Shown: piece after piece, positions 26,568-36,130 of the stretch
Numbering within the stretch: the stretch's first letter is position 1
Layout: every line of letters begins with the position of its first letter
Assembly (NCBI GenBank): GCA_024277995.1
Contig: JAJRUD010000268.1
Coordinates: forward strand, 1-38,403
DNA length: 38,403 nucleotides
Direction of reading: 5' to 3'
From: Chloroflexota bacterium
GTDB taxonomy: Bacteria > Chloroflexota > Anaerolineae > Anaerolineales > E44-bin32
Position numbers and translations under genes: made by a program
Notes under the pieces: generated by a model
The model's database searches: none
The model's input: only the letters and a program-made list of their open reading frames with translations
What the model was told of the DNA's origin: nothing

Positions 26568-29500
26568 TCACGGGCTCGCCGCCTGCTCAGCGGCCTCGAT
26601 CGTGAACACCCGCCCTTCGCCCTGGCCGAAGACCTCAGGGAAGTAGAGCACCCAGGCGCGCGGCGGAAGCACGCGGTATTCGCCGGGCAGCACCGCTCGC
26701 ATGCGGTAGACGTACTGATAGGTTCCGGCGGGCAGGTACTGCGCGAAGAGGCGCAGGCGGTCATCGCCCAGCTCGGCGTGGTCGAACCACCACCAGCCCC
26801 AGGCCCCCTGCAGCACATCAGCGATCGACGCCTCGACCGACGGCCCGCCCTGTGCGCTGGTGCGCAGGCTGGTGTCTATCGGCTCCGCACCAGCCGGGAA
26901 GGGGTCCTCCACCATCACGTAGTACTGATCGGATGGCACCACCAGGGTGACGCGAACGAGCAACTCCTGCCCGACGGCGGCCGAATCGACCGCGCTGCAC
27001 GCCTCCGTCGCCTGGCCGCAGGCCCCGATCAGGAAGACCTGGCGGCTCACAGCCAGACCGCGCGCCGTGGCCCCGGCCTGCTCTACCGGGCGATAGACCG
27101 TCAGGTGAGCGGTGTAATACAGGGTCCCATCGCCGGGGCCATGCTGGATGACCAGCGCGTTGGAGCGGTCGGAGAACAACGCTCCCACAGGTACCGTGGC
27201 GCTCACCGGGGAAGATCCTGGGGTCGCCTGACCGGACGCCAGGCTCTCACCGTTGAGCAAGGCGCCGAACTCGTAGCTCCCCGCGCCATCGCCGGAAACG
27301 CTCAGCCAATCGGCAAGGGCCAGCATGGCCCAGGCGGTCTCATGACCCGAGGACCAGGCCCCGTCGGGCCGGCGGGCAGCGACCAGCCAGCGAACGGCCG
27401 CCGGGATCAGCTGGCTGTCGGGCGCCGTCTCCAGCAGCGCCCGCAGCGCGTGAGCGGTGAGCGCCGTGGAGGTGCCGGGCAGGCTGGCCTGGCGCTCCCT
27501 CTCCTGCCACGCCACGCCGGTCGAAGTCCGCACGGCGGCGGATTCCAGATCGCCGCGCAGGATCGAGATCTGTGCGTCCGTCACATCCAAACCGGCCAGG
27601 GTGAGCGTCAGCAAGGCGCGCGCCTGCAGGGAGAGCCGCTCACGCTCGGCGGCCAGCGCCCGCGCCGCCGGCAGATTGCCGGCGCCGGCTTCTTCCAGCG
27701 CATAGAGCACAAAGGCTTGCAGGTCGCGCGCGGCGTCGTCGGGCAACATCCCCACCGTGGCGACTCCGGCCTGCAGGTAGGTTATGGCGCGCTCCAGTGT
27801 GCGCTCTCCGACCAGCGCCCCGGCCTGGCGCGCCCGGGCCAGGCCGAAGAGGGCGTAGGCCGTCATGTAGGTGTTGGAGGCGCCCAGGCGCCACCAGCCC
27901 CATCCACCGTCTGCACGCTGTCGCGCCCGCAGCACCTGCAGGCTTTCATCGATGACAGCCTCCAGATCCTGCTGCATCGACGCGTCGCCCAGACCGATGG
28001 CCTGCTGGCCGCGGAAGTAAGCCAGATGGGCCAGCAGGCGCGAGACAACCTGCTCAGTGGAAGCATATTGGCCGGCCTGCAGGGCCTCCAGCGCTTCTCC
28101 AGTCACAGCCCCCAAGGAGGGCTCCAGCAACACGCGCAGTTCACCCCGGGTGGCGTCGAAGCTGCGCGGCAGGCTGACGACCTCCAGGCGTTCACCAGGG
28201 CTTGTGAGCGCACCGGCCGTCGCAGCCGTGTCCGGCGCGCTGTAGCGCAGCACCGGCAGGGCGCCCTCGCGAGCCGTGCCCACCGTGGGTTTGCTCGCAT
28301 CCCGCAGGCCGCCACCCGCGACCTGGAAGGTCAGATCCACCGCGGGCACATCCTGGACCTGCAGCGCCCACTCCTGTCGCACGCGCCCCCCGGCGGGCAC
28401 GCTGAGCGTCGTGGCGGCCACCCCCTGGACCTGCGCGCCCGCGGCCACCAGGCGCACTTCTACGGAGAGCTCCTGCTGGGTGTTGTTGTGGACCACAGCG
28501 GCCACCGTCGCCCGATCGCCGGCGGTGAAGAAGCGCGGCGTCACGGGCCGGATCAGCAGCGGTTTGGTGGCGATCAGATCGACCGTGGCCGATCCCACCT
28601 TGGTGTCCATGGTCACGCCGCGCGCCTCCATGCGCCAGGTGGTCAGGCTGTCGGGCAGAGTCAGCGTGATCTCCGCCCGCCCATTTTCGTCGGTGACGAT
28701 GGAGGCGTTCCAGTAAGCGGTGTCGGGGAAATCCTGCCGCACCTCGGCCAGGTCCGCCTCTCCCCCGCCGCCGATGCCCCCCGCGACCTGTTCCGCCTCG
28801 GCCTCGCCGCTCACACTCAGCGAGGCTGCGGTGTGCACCCCGAGAAGCTGGCGGCCGTAGAAGGCCTTGAAGGGGGAGGGGCTATTCGGCTGCGCCAGCG
28901 AGAGCGCTGCCAGATCGGCCAGGGCCAGCGAGAACTCCGCCTGCACCGGCCTGCCCCGCGCATCGCTCGCCTGCAGGATGTAGGTGACCTGCTCGCCGGG
29001 CCCCGCCTGCTCGCGATCCGGCTGCAGGGAGACCTGGATCTGGAACTCGCCCGCCGCCACCTTCAGTTCCACCAGTCCCACTGCCACCGCCGCGGCCCGG
29101 CCCTGCCCCCCGCCCTGAACCAGCACCACGGACAGGTAGACGTTGGGGGCATAGAAGGATTCGATGGGCACTTCCACCAGCGAGCCGCCGGGGGCGATCT
29201 GCACCACCCGCTGATCGATGACCCCCCGACGCTCGACGGTCACCAGAGCCATCACCGGCTCCGAGAAGGGCGAGGGCACCAACACCTGGGCGCTCTGGCC
29301 TGGTTGGTATTCGAATCGGTCCGGCACCAGGACGATCCGCTGGCCGGCGGGCTGGCGCCACAATCCGGCGTCCTCTCCGGCCACCCACAGGGTGACCTGG
29401 CTGCGTGCCTCACGCCCGGCCGCATCGGAGGCGGAGGCCTCGAGTCGATAGGTGCCGGCCTGCTGCGGCTGGAAGCTGAAGAGCAGCGAGCCGTCGGCGG

Positions 29501-32420
29501 CGGTGACCCGCGCACCTTCGTTGACGGGCGTGCCCCTTGAACGCCAGGTCAGGTTGCCCGCGTCGTCCACCACCTGTTCCCAGGTCTGCCGTTCAACGCG
29601 CAGGCTCACCGGCACTCCCCCCAGGGGCTCACCGCCCCAATCGCTGGCCTCGAGCCTCACCACGGCGGTCTCGCCGACCCTCACGTTGTAGCGTTCAGGG
29701 AGCAGGGCCAGGTAAAGCTCGGCCGGGTGCAAATCGACGGCGGTCTGGGCGCTGACGGGGAATCCGCTGCTCTCGGTGAGGGTGGCCGAGAAGATGATGC
29801 GGGCCGAAGTGGGGGTCTCTAATTCATCGGTGGGGATCTCGACGACCAGACGGCCCTCCGGGCCCGTCCGGCCCTGTCCCTCCATTAGGGCAGCCGAATC
29901 GTAGAAAGCGGATAGATACTGAGCACCGCCGACGACAGACCATTCCATCGGTCGCGGCAACCCCGGCGGGAAGAAGGGCTCGAGCCAGGCCCGATATTCG
30001 ACCTCGGCGTCGGCCACCGGTCCGCCAAAGAAATATTCGGCCTCCACCGTGACTTGCAGCGGCTCGCCGACGACCACCTCATCGACAGAGGGTGTCACGC
30101 TGACGGTGAACTCGGGCTTGCGGTAAGCGCTGACCCCAAAGTAGACGCTGCCGTATTCGGTCTCCACCCGATAGGTGCCCAGGGGAGCTTCGGAAGCCAG
30201 CGTGAAGCTCCCGTCGAAGGTGCCGAATGTCGAAAGGGGCAGTTGCTTTTCGAAGACCACCTCATCCTCAGGGTCCCTGATCGTCACCTTCAGCGAGTCC
30301 ATGTCGGGCAAGGAATAGCGCTCGTCCTGGACCCGCCGCAGCACGCCGCGGAAGCGGACCTGATGCCCCGGCCGGTAGAGCGGGCGATCGGTGTACAGAT
30401 AGGCGGTGATCTCAGGCTGCTCCGGCCGCCAGCCCACGCCGAACTGGTAGGGCTGGATGCCATCGTCCCAGGCAGTGCTGGTGAAACCAAAGCCGGGAGA
30501 TCCGGGTGATCCGCTCACAGCGAAATACGGGGTGTAAGGATCCGTGCCGGCCGCGAAAGCCAGTTCCACCAGGCCCTCGGCGTCGGCCCGGCCCGCGGCC
30601 AGCTCGCGCCCATCCTCGTCCAGGAAGCGGACCGCCAGATCGGCATAGGGCTGGCCGTCGCTCAGGTCCACGGCCCAGACCAGCGCGGAATCTTCCGTGC
30701 TCTTCAGCACCAACTCCACACCGCGCACGAGCAGCATACGGCCCTGGGGGCCGCGATCGTCATCGGGGCTGTCGGCGATGAGCAGATAGAAACCCGAATC
30801 CAGGGACTGAGTGTAGAGCTCGACATCCATCCTCTCACGCCGGTTGCGCGTCTGTGGGCCGGGGATGGACCAGACACGCAGCAGTTCACCCGTCGGCCTC
30901 GGGTCGTAGGTGAAGCTGTATCTCTGCATGGCAAGCAGGGCCTGGTCCAGGCTCAGCCGGTACAGGCTCAGATCGATCCGGGACAGATTCTCCGCCTGCA
31001 GCTCCACAGACTGGGCCCCATCCGGAGTGAGCGCGATGACCGGGCTGTAGCGTGTGAAGCCCAGGCTGGGGCGCTCGTCCAGGGTGGTGAAGGACAGTAT
31101 CAGCGGCTCGCGGATGGGAGTGCCGTACGGATCGGTCGCCACCTCCGTCAGCGTGAGCGTATAGCGCGTGGCGGGCTGAAAGGCACCGTGGACGGTGGCA
31201 ACGTTCCGCGTTCCGTCCCAGAAGACCCCCAGGCCCTCCACGGCAGGCGTAACCTTCAGGGCCTGCAGCAGCGTCGCCTTGTCCATGGGCACGTTGAAGG
31301 TGATCTCCACGCCGCGGTAGGGTTCTCGCAGGCCTCCCTGGGACGGCGTGGTCTTCACCACCAGCGGCCGAGGCACAGTGGTAAAGCTGGCCGCCAATTC
31401 GGCGCCCAATGCGGTCCCGCCCCGGCTGCGGGCGGTCTGGGAGAGGCTCCAGCGATAGAGAACGCCATAATCCAATAGATCCTGGGGCGCGAAGGTTACC
31501 CGCTTGCCTTCCTCGTCCCAGGAGAAAGACCCCGCGATGACTCGGCCATCGAGGCTCTCCACCTGGAAGGCTCTTTCCACGGATTCCTGATCCATGGCCT
31601 GGTTGAAAGTGAGCGTGATGGAAGCGTCGCGCGCCACGTTCTGCGTGCCCGGCGCCGGGTCATGGGCGATCAGGCGCGGCCAGGAAGTGGTGAAGGTCCA
31701 GCTGAAGGGTTCTTCAAGCGCACCGCCGAGCAGATCTTCCAGGCCTGCCTCCAGCCGCACCGTGTAGGTCACACCGCCATCCAGCGGCTGCTCGGGTTCG
31801 AAGAGGTAGACGGCGGTATCGATCCAGCGCCCGTGGCCAGGGACGGAAGGGTAAATCCGGAGAGGCTGCGGCAGGTCTTGATCCACCCCCAGGGGGACGA
31901 CGGGGCGGTTGAAGATCACCGTGAGCGGCGAAGCGGGGTCAACTTCCTGCGCGTCTGGTGTTGGCAGCACCTGCGCCACTCGAAGGAAACCAGCCGTCCG
32001 CAGGCTGAACTGCACGGGCGTCGCCAGCCGCAAACCGGCTGCCGATCGCGCCCCGGTCCCGATGCTGACCTGATAGCTGCTCTCCCTGGGTAATGGTGCG
32101 GCGGGTCGGAAGACCAGCGTGCTGGGGTCTGGCCAGCTGAAGCTGCCCTGCACGGAGGGTTCCATCCCGAAGGCAGCCTCGACGCTGGCAGCGTCCATCG
32201 CCTGGTCGAAGTAGAGGGTGATGGCCCCTTTCGGGTGCAGCTCCTCCCCGGGAGCCGGATCGCGCTCCACGAGCACCGGCGGCAGCGGCGGCGATGGCGT
32301 GGGGCTGAGACTGATGGTTTCGGGCGTCTCCGCGGCAGGTCCGAGCCCGGGCAGGCTGCAGGCCTGTGCCACGAGCGTGAGCAGCAAGAGCGCTGCGAAG
32401 AGGCGCGAGCGGTGGCTCAT
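26568..32420 (-). CDS. Alpha-2-macroglobulin family lipoprotein, Ser at the thioester Cys position
   Basis: Lipobox LLLLTLVAQAC; serial N-terminal Big_5/SbsA-like Ig domains; YTDRPLYRPGHQVRFRGVLR (MG domain); WNASIVTDENGRAEITLTLPDSLTTWRMEARGV; ADGGWGWWRLGASNTYMTAYALFGLA (TED). Thioester site reads QYASTEQVVSRLLAHL. Confidence 0.95.
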   Translation of the reverse strand: MSHRSRLFAALLLLTLVAQACSLPGLGPAAETPETISLSPTPSPPLPPVLVERDPAPGEELHPKGAITLYFDQAMDAASVEAAFGMEPSVQGSFSWPDPSTLVFRPAAPLPRESSYQVSIGTGARSAAGLRLATPVQFSLRTAGFLRVAQVLPTPDAQEVDPASPLTVIFNRPVVPLGVDQDLPQPLRIYPSVPGHGRWIDTAVYLFEPEQPLDGGVTYTVRLEAGLEDLLGGALEEPFSWTFTTSWPRLIAHDPAPGTQNVARDASITLTFNQAMDQESVERAFQVESLDGRVIAGSFSWDEEGKRVTFAPQDLLDYGVLYRWSLSQTARSRGGTALGAELAASFTTVPRPLVVKTTPSQGGLREPYRGVEITFNVPMDKATLLQALKVTPAVEGLGVFWDGTRNVATVHGAFQPATRYTLTLTEVATDPYGTPIREPLILSFTTLDERPSLGFTRYSPVIALTPDGAQSVELQAENLSRIDLSLYRLSLDQALLAMQRYSFTYDPRPTGELLRVWSIPGPQTRNRRERMDVELYTQSLDSGFYLLIADSPDDDRGPQGRMLLVRGVELVLKSTEDSALVWAVDLSDGQPYADLAVRFLDEDGRELAAGRADAEGLVELAFAAGTDPYTPYFAVSGSPGSPGFGFTSTAWDDGIQPYQFGVGWRPEQPEITAYLYTDRPLYRPGHQVRFRGVLRRVQDERYSLPDMDSLKVTIRDPEDEVVFEKQLPLSTFGTFDGSFTLASEAPLGTYRVETEYGSVYFGVSAYRKPEFTVSVTPSVDEVVVGEPLQVTVEAEYFFGGPVADAEVEYRAWLEPFFPPGLPRPMEWSVVGGAQYLSAFYDSAALMEGQGRTGPEGRLVVEIPTDELETPTSARIIFSATLTESSGFPVSAQTAVDLHPAELYLALLPERYNVRVGETAVVRLEASDWGGEPLGGVPVSLRVERQTWEQVVDDAGNLTWRSRGTPVNEGARVTAADGSLLFSFQPQQAGTYRLEASASDAAGREARSQVTLWVAGEDAGLWRQPAGQRIVLVPDRFEYQPGQSAQVLVPSPFSEPVMALVTVERRGVIDQRVVQIAPGGSLVEVPIESFYAPNVYLSVVLVQGGGQGRAAAVAVGLVELKVAAGEFQIQVSLQPDREQAGPGEQVTYILQASDARGRPVQAEFSLALADLAALSLAQPNSPSPFKAFYGRQLLGVHTAASLSVSGEAEAEQVAGGIGGGGEADLAEVRQDFPDTAYWNASIVTDENGRAEITLTLPDSLTTWRMEARGVTMDTKVGSATVDLIATKPLLIRPVTPRFFTAGDRATVAAVVHNNTQQELSVEVRLVAAGAQVQGVAATTLSVPAGGRVRQEWALQVQDVPAVDLTFQVAGGGLRDASKPTVGTAREGALPVLRYSAPDTAATAGALTSPGERLEVVSLPRSFDATRGELRVLLEPSLGAVTGEALEALQAGQYASTEQVVSRLLAHLAYFRGQQAIGLGDASMQQDLEAVIDESLQVLRARQRADGGWGWWRLGASNTYMTAYALFGLARARQAGALVGERTLERAITYLQAGVATVGMLPDDAARDLQAFVLYALEEAGAGNLPAARALAAERERLSLQARALLTLTLAGLDVTDAQISILRGDLESAAVRTSTGVAWQERERQASLPGTSTALTAHALRALLETAPDSQLIPAAVRWLVAARRPDGAWSSGHETAWAMLALADWLSVSGDGAGSYEFGALLNGESLASGQATPGSSPVSATVPVGALFSDRSNALVIQHGPGDGTLYYTAHLTVYRPVEQAGATARGLAVSRQVFLIGACGQATEACSAVDSAAVGQELLVRVTLVVPSDQYYVMVEDPFPAGAEPIDTSLRTSAQGGPSVEASIADVLQGAWGWWWFDHAELGDDRLRLFAQYLPAGTYQYVYRMRAVLPGEYRVLPPRAWVLYFPEVFGQGEGRVFTIEAAEQAASP

Positions 32421-32590
32421 GGTCCCTCCGATCCCGAGAGAAGATGGATGCCAGGCAGCCATCTCCCGGGAGCATGCCTTGATTATACATTCGAGATCGA
32501 TTGCGCCCCCATGCCTGCGGCAGGCGCCGCACCTCATGCGGGCTTCAAACCCGACGCAGACGGCCTTTTGTGCCCTGGCACGGCCGGCGA

Positions 32591-32596
32591 TATAAT
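32591..32596 (+). promoter_or_regulatory. Putative -10 (TATAAT) of the aminotransferase gene
   Basis: GGCGATATAATCGCG upstream of the 32632 ATG; no strong -35. Confidence 0.45.
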
Positions 32597-32631
32597 CGCG
32601 TTGTTGGACATCCCTATTCAGGAGCCGAACC

Positions 32632-33750
32632 ATGAGCGCCAAGGTTGGAGATCTGAACCCCTCATCGCGCATCCTGCTCGGTCCCGGCCCCAGCATGTGC
32701 CACCCGCGCGTGCTGCGTGCCATGGCCACCCCGCTGGTGGGGTACATGGATCCGGACTTTCTCTCCGTGATGGCCGACATCAAAACCCTGCTGCAGTACG
32801 CCTTCCAGACCGAGAACACGTGGACCTTCGCCGTCCCGGGGACCGGCACCTCGGCCATGGAGGCCGCCGTGGCCAACCTGGTGGAACCCGGCGAGGGGGT
32901 GCTGGCCTGCGTGAACGGATTCTTCGGCCAGCGGCTGGCCGAGATGGCCCGGCGCTATGGCGGGCAGGTCGATACGCTGGAGCGGCCCTGGGGGGAGGTC
33001 TTCGATCCGGACGAGATCGAGACCGCGCTGCAGGCGCGTCCCGCCAAGGTGGTGACCCTGGTACACGCCGAGACCTCTACGGGCGCGCTGCAGCCGGAGA
33101 TCGGCGCCATCGCCGAGATATGCCACCGGCACGGCGCCCTGCTGGTGCTGGATTGCGTCACGTCGCTGGGCGGGCTGCCGCTGGAGGTGGATAATTGGGG
33201 CGTAGACGTGGCCTACAGTGCGGCGCAAAAGTGCCTCTCCGCCCCACCGGGCCTCTCACCCATCACAATCAGCGATCGGGTGCGGGAGGTCCTCTCACAG
33301 CGCGCTTCGCCGCCGCCGACCTTCTATCTGGACCTGACGCTCATCGCCCGCTACTGGAGCGACCAGCCGGCCTACCATCATACGGCCCCCATCAGCACGG
33401 GATACGCTCTGCGCGAGGCGCTGCGGCTGGTGCAGGAGGAGGGCCTGGAAGCGCGCTTCGCACGCCACCGCGTCAACGCTGAAAGGCTCTGGCTGGGTCT
33501 GGAGGCCATGGATCTGCCCCCCTTCGTGCCTAAAGACCACCGTCTTCCCACGCTCACCACGGTGCGCCTGCCGGAGGGTCTCGACGAAGCACAGGTCCGC
33601 CGCCGGCTGCTGCAGGACTACAACATCGAGATCGCCGGCGGCTTCGGACCGCTGGCCGGCAAGATCTGGCGCATCGGGTTGATGGGGCATTCCAGCCAGC
33701 GCGAGTTCGTGACGCTGCTGCTGGCCGCGCTGGGTGAGATTCTGGAATGA
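32632..33750 (+). CDS. Class V aminotransferase (alanine-glyoxylate / serine-pyruvate type)
   Basis: LLGPGPSMCHPRVLRAMATPLVGYMDPDF; PGTGTSAMEAAVANLVEPGE; DCVTSLGGLPLEVDNWGVDVAYSAAQKCLSAPPGL (PLP Lys). Confidence 0.96.
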   Translation: MSAKVGDLNPSSRILLGPGPSMCHPRVLRAMATPLVGYMDPDFLSVMADIKTLLQYAFQTENTWTFAVPGTGTSAMEAAVANLVEPGEGVLACVNGFFGQRLAEMARRYGGQVDTLERPWGEVFDPDEIETALQARPAKVVTLVHAETSTGALQPEIGAIAEICHRHGALLVLDCVTSLGGLPLEVDNWGVDVAYSAAQKCLSAPPGLSPITISDRVREVLSQRASPPPTFYLDLTLIARYWSDQPAYHHTAPISTGYALREALRLVQEEGLEARFARHRVNAERLWLGLEAMDLPPFVPKDHRLPTLTTVRLPEGLDEAQVRRRLLQDYNIEIAGGFGPLAGKIWRIGLMGHSSQREFVTLLLAALGEILE

Positions 33751-33775
33751 CTCAGCCGCACTCTCTCTGGCATGG

Positions 33776-33811
33776 GACTTCGGCAGTCCTGCAGGACTGC
33801 CGAAGTCTTTT
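33776..33811. terminator. 32-bp perfect palindrome with TTTT tail, probable terminator between convergent genes
   Basis: GACTTCGGCAGTCCTGCAGGACTGCCGAAGTC then TTTTCTCTC. Confidence 0.75.
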
Positions 33812-33830
33812 CTCTCAGAGAGATGGAAGA

Positions 33831-34182
33831 TCAGCCGCTCGCGCCGAAGGCCGCCGCCAACGCGGCCACCCCGAAGGCCATGAACACCGTCCCCGCGATG
33901 CGGTTGATGGCCCTCATCAGTCCGGGCTCCATGCTCTTGCGCAGCAGGCCGACGCCGCCGCTGAGCAGCAGCCACCATGTCGTACAGCCAGTCCGCGCCC
34001 GCCGCGCCCAGCCCCGAGGCGAGACCGTTCAGTCGCCCGTGAGCCAGCGTTCGCCGGATGCACAGCACGCTGATCGGACCAACCGGGGCCGCGATGGAGA
34101 ACCTCAGGGCCTTGCTGCTCAGGAGAAGATCGGGTTTGGAGGAGCCCCGTGGACCCCGATCTGAGTCCCTCAGCGCCGTCAT
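33831..34182 (-). pseudogene. LysE-family transporter remnant with internal deletion and frame change
   Basis: N-terminal part in one frame: FSIAAPVGPISVLCIRRTLAHGRLNGLASGLGAAGADWLYDMVA. C-terminal part in a second frame: WWLLLSGGVGLLRKSMEPGLMRAINRIAGTVFMAFGVAALAAAFGASG*. Middle helices are missing. Confidence 0.75.
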
Positions 34183-34206
34183 GCACGCGCGCCGGGGCCG
34201 TGGGGA

Positions 34207-35037
34207 TCAGCGCAGCGACATGGGGTTGCGCCGGTTGAGGCGCGAGGCGTAATAGCCCAGGGCGCCGGCGGCCAGCAGCAACAGCACACCTACCAGCCCC
34301 AAGATGGTTGAGCGTCCCCCGCCCCCTGCGCCGGGTGTCCCGCCCAGCGCCGCGCTGGGTTGTGCGCCGAATTCCACGTACTTGATGTCCCCCGCCTCGA
34401 GGCGCAACGGGATGTTGAGAGAGGTGGTGGGGTTATATCCCGTGGGCACTGCGGCGCTCACGTTGTAATCGCCGTTCTCCAGGCCATCAAAGCAATAGCC
34501 ATCTTCGTCCTCGGTGGTCGTCCATTCACCGGCCACCGCGCCGCCCACATCCACCACGCTCACTTCGCCGCCCGCCAGCGGCGGCTCATCATCCTGCAGC
34601 CTGGCATCGCCGTTCAGGTCCTGGAAGAGCAGTACGCAGACCTCCCCCGTGCCGAAAGCCGGCGTCGGTGTGGCCAGATCGGCTGTTGGGCTGGGCAGCG
34701 GGCCCACATCAGCGGTGGGCTGGACCGGGCCGCCCGTTCCCAGCACGAGCAGCATCCCCTCCGTGATGTAGTCGTTGGGCGCGATGCCGTTCAAAGCCAT
34801 CAACTCTTCGACGCTGATACCGGCGATGGCTGCGATGCGCCACAGGGTGTCATCTTTCTGGACCTGATAGACGATCTTGCCGTCGGGGCCTGGCGTTGGT
34901 GTGAGGAAGGGCGTGGGCTGAGGCGCAGGCGCGCCAGACGGGTCCGCGCTGGCCGGGCCGATCGGCCAGCCAGCGAAGGACCAGATGAGAGCAAGAATCA
35001 GCGCGCTCAGCAGCGCGAGCCGGATTCGTCGCGACAT
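34207..35037 (-). CDS. Secreted/membrane-anchored LysM protein with SdrD-B-like domain
   Basis: Signal peptide; YQVQKDDTLWRIAAIAGISVEELMALNGIAPNDYITEGMLLVL (LysM); LFQDLNGDARLQDDEPPLAGGEVSV...YCFDGLENGDYNVSA; C-terminal TM and basic tail. Confidence 0.88.
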   Translation of the reverse strand: MSRRIRLALLSALILALIWSFAGWPIGPASADPSGAPAPQPTPFLTPTPGPDGKIVYQVQKDDTLWRIAAIAGISVEELMALNGIAPNDYITEGMLLVLGTGGPVQPTADVGPLPSPTADLATPTPAFGTGEVCVLLFQDLNGDARLQDDEPPLAGGEVSVVDVGGAVAGEWTTTEDEDGYCFDGLENGDYNVSAAVPTGYNPTTSLNIPLRLEAGDIKYVEFGAQPSAALGGTPGAGGGGRSTILGLVGVLLLLAAGALGYYASRLNRRNPMSLR

Positions 35038-35115
35038 GCAGCCTCCCTCAGGTGCGAAAGGATTATAGCCTCTCCAGGCTGCGCAGGCATAGGGTCATGG
35101 AGCAATCCGGGCGGT

Positions 35116-36018
35116 CTATATCACCAGACCAAGCGCGAACAAGAGAGCGTACAGCAGACTGAGACGAGCGGTTCCCGCCAAGGTCGCGTTCAGCCGCCGC
35201 CCTTCCGGCGGCCCGTAGAGAGCGCTCACTAGGCTGAAAGCCAGGGGCAGCGTCAGCAAGGGCAGCAGCACCCAGGCCTCCCGTCGATGGCTCAACCAGA
35301 GCCAGAGGGGGACGGCATAGGCCAGACCCAGCAAGAGCAGGAACTCCACTCGCGTCCCGGCGGCTCCCAGGAACACCGCCAGGGTGCGTTTGCCCGCCGC
35401 CCGGTCCGTTTCTATGTCGCGCAGGTTGTTGACCACCAGAATGTCCGTCACCAGCGCGCCCACCGCCGCGGCGGCCCACAGCGTCTCGGCGCTGATCGCA
35501 CCGGCCTGGACGTAATAGGTCCCCCCTACACCCATCACCCCGAAAAAGAGGAACACCATCAGGTCCCCCAGGCCGTGATAACCGTAGGGCCAGGGGCCGC
35601 TTGTGTAGGCCAGGGTCGCCAGGATGGCGGCCGCGCCGGCCGCCAGCAGGGGCCAGCCCCCCCGGGCGACCAGGTACAGCCCGGGCAGAACAGCCGCGGC
35701 GATGACGAGCGCGGCCCCACGGCGCAGCGCATCCGGGCTGAGCAGGCCGCTGGCGGCGGCCCGCAGCGGGCCTTGCCGCCCCGCCGCGTCCGCACCGCGC
35801 ACGAAATCCGCGTAATCGTTGGCCAGATTGGCCGCGATCTGCAGCAGCAGCGCGGTGAGCAGCGCCGCCAGAGCCGGAAGCAAGGCGAAAGCGCCGTCTG
35901 CCCAGGCCAGCGCGCTGCCGACGATCACCGGCGCGACCGCGGCCGGCAGCGTCTTGGGCCGCGCCGCAAGCACCCAGGCACGGGACGGAGAAATCTTCTC
36001 AGCGCTGGGTACTCCCAT
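35116..36018 (-). CDS. menA: 1,4-dihydroxy-2-naphthoate polyprenyltransferase-like (UbiA superfamily)
   Basis: WVLAARPKTLPAAVAPVIVGSALAW; NLANDYADFVRGADAAGRQGPLRAAASGLLSPDALRRGA; NNLRDIETDRAAGKRTLAVFLG. Confidence 0.9.
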   Translation of the reverse strand: MGVPSAEKISPSRAWVLAARPKTLPAAVAPVIVGSALAWADGAFALLPALAALLTALLLQIAANLANDYADFVRGADAAGRQGPLRAAASGLLSPDALRRGAALVIAAAVLPGLYLVARGGWPLLAAGAAAILATLAYTSGPWPYGYHGLGDLMVFLFFGVMGVGGTYYVQAGAISAETLWAAAAVGALVTDILVVNNLRDIETDRAAGKRTLAVFLGAAGTRVEFLLLLGLAYAVPLWLWLSHRREAWVLLPLLTLPLAFSLVSALYGPPEGRRLNATLAGTARLSLLYALLFALGLVI

Positions 36019-36130
36019 CAGCGTCCTTCAGCCTCCGGTACGGTTCGCCCACCGCAGCCGGCAAACCCGACAGGCGAGAGTGGAGGGGCACATCGTCAAA
36101 GGCGCTTGCATGCCAGAGAGTGTGCGAGAC

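Noticed and set aside
26316-29540. 1074-aa plus-strand ORF
   Set aside because: Antisense to the macroglobulin gene. Composition is rich in Q/H/R/G as expected for antisense reading of GC-rich coding DNA; no recognisable domain.
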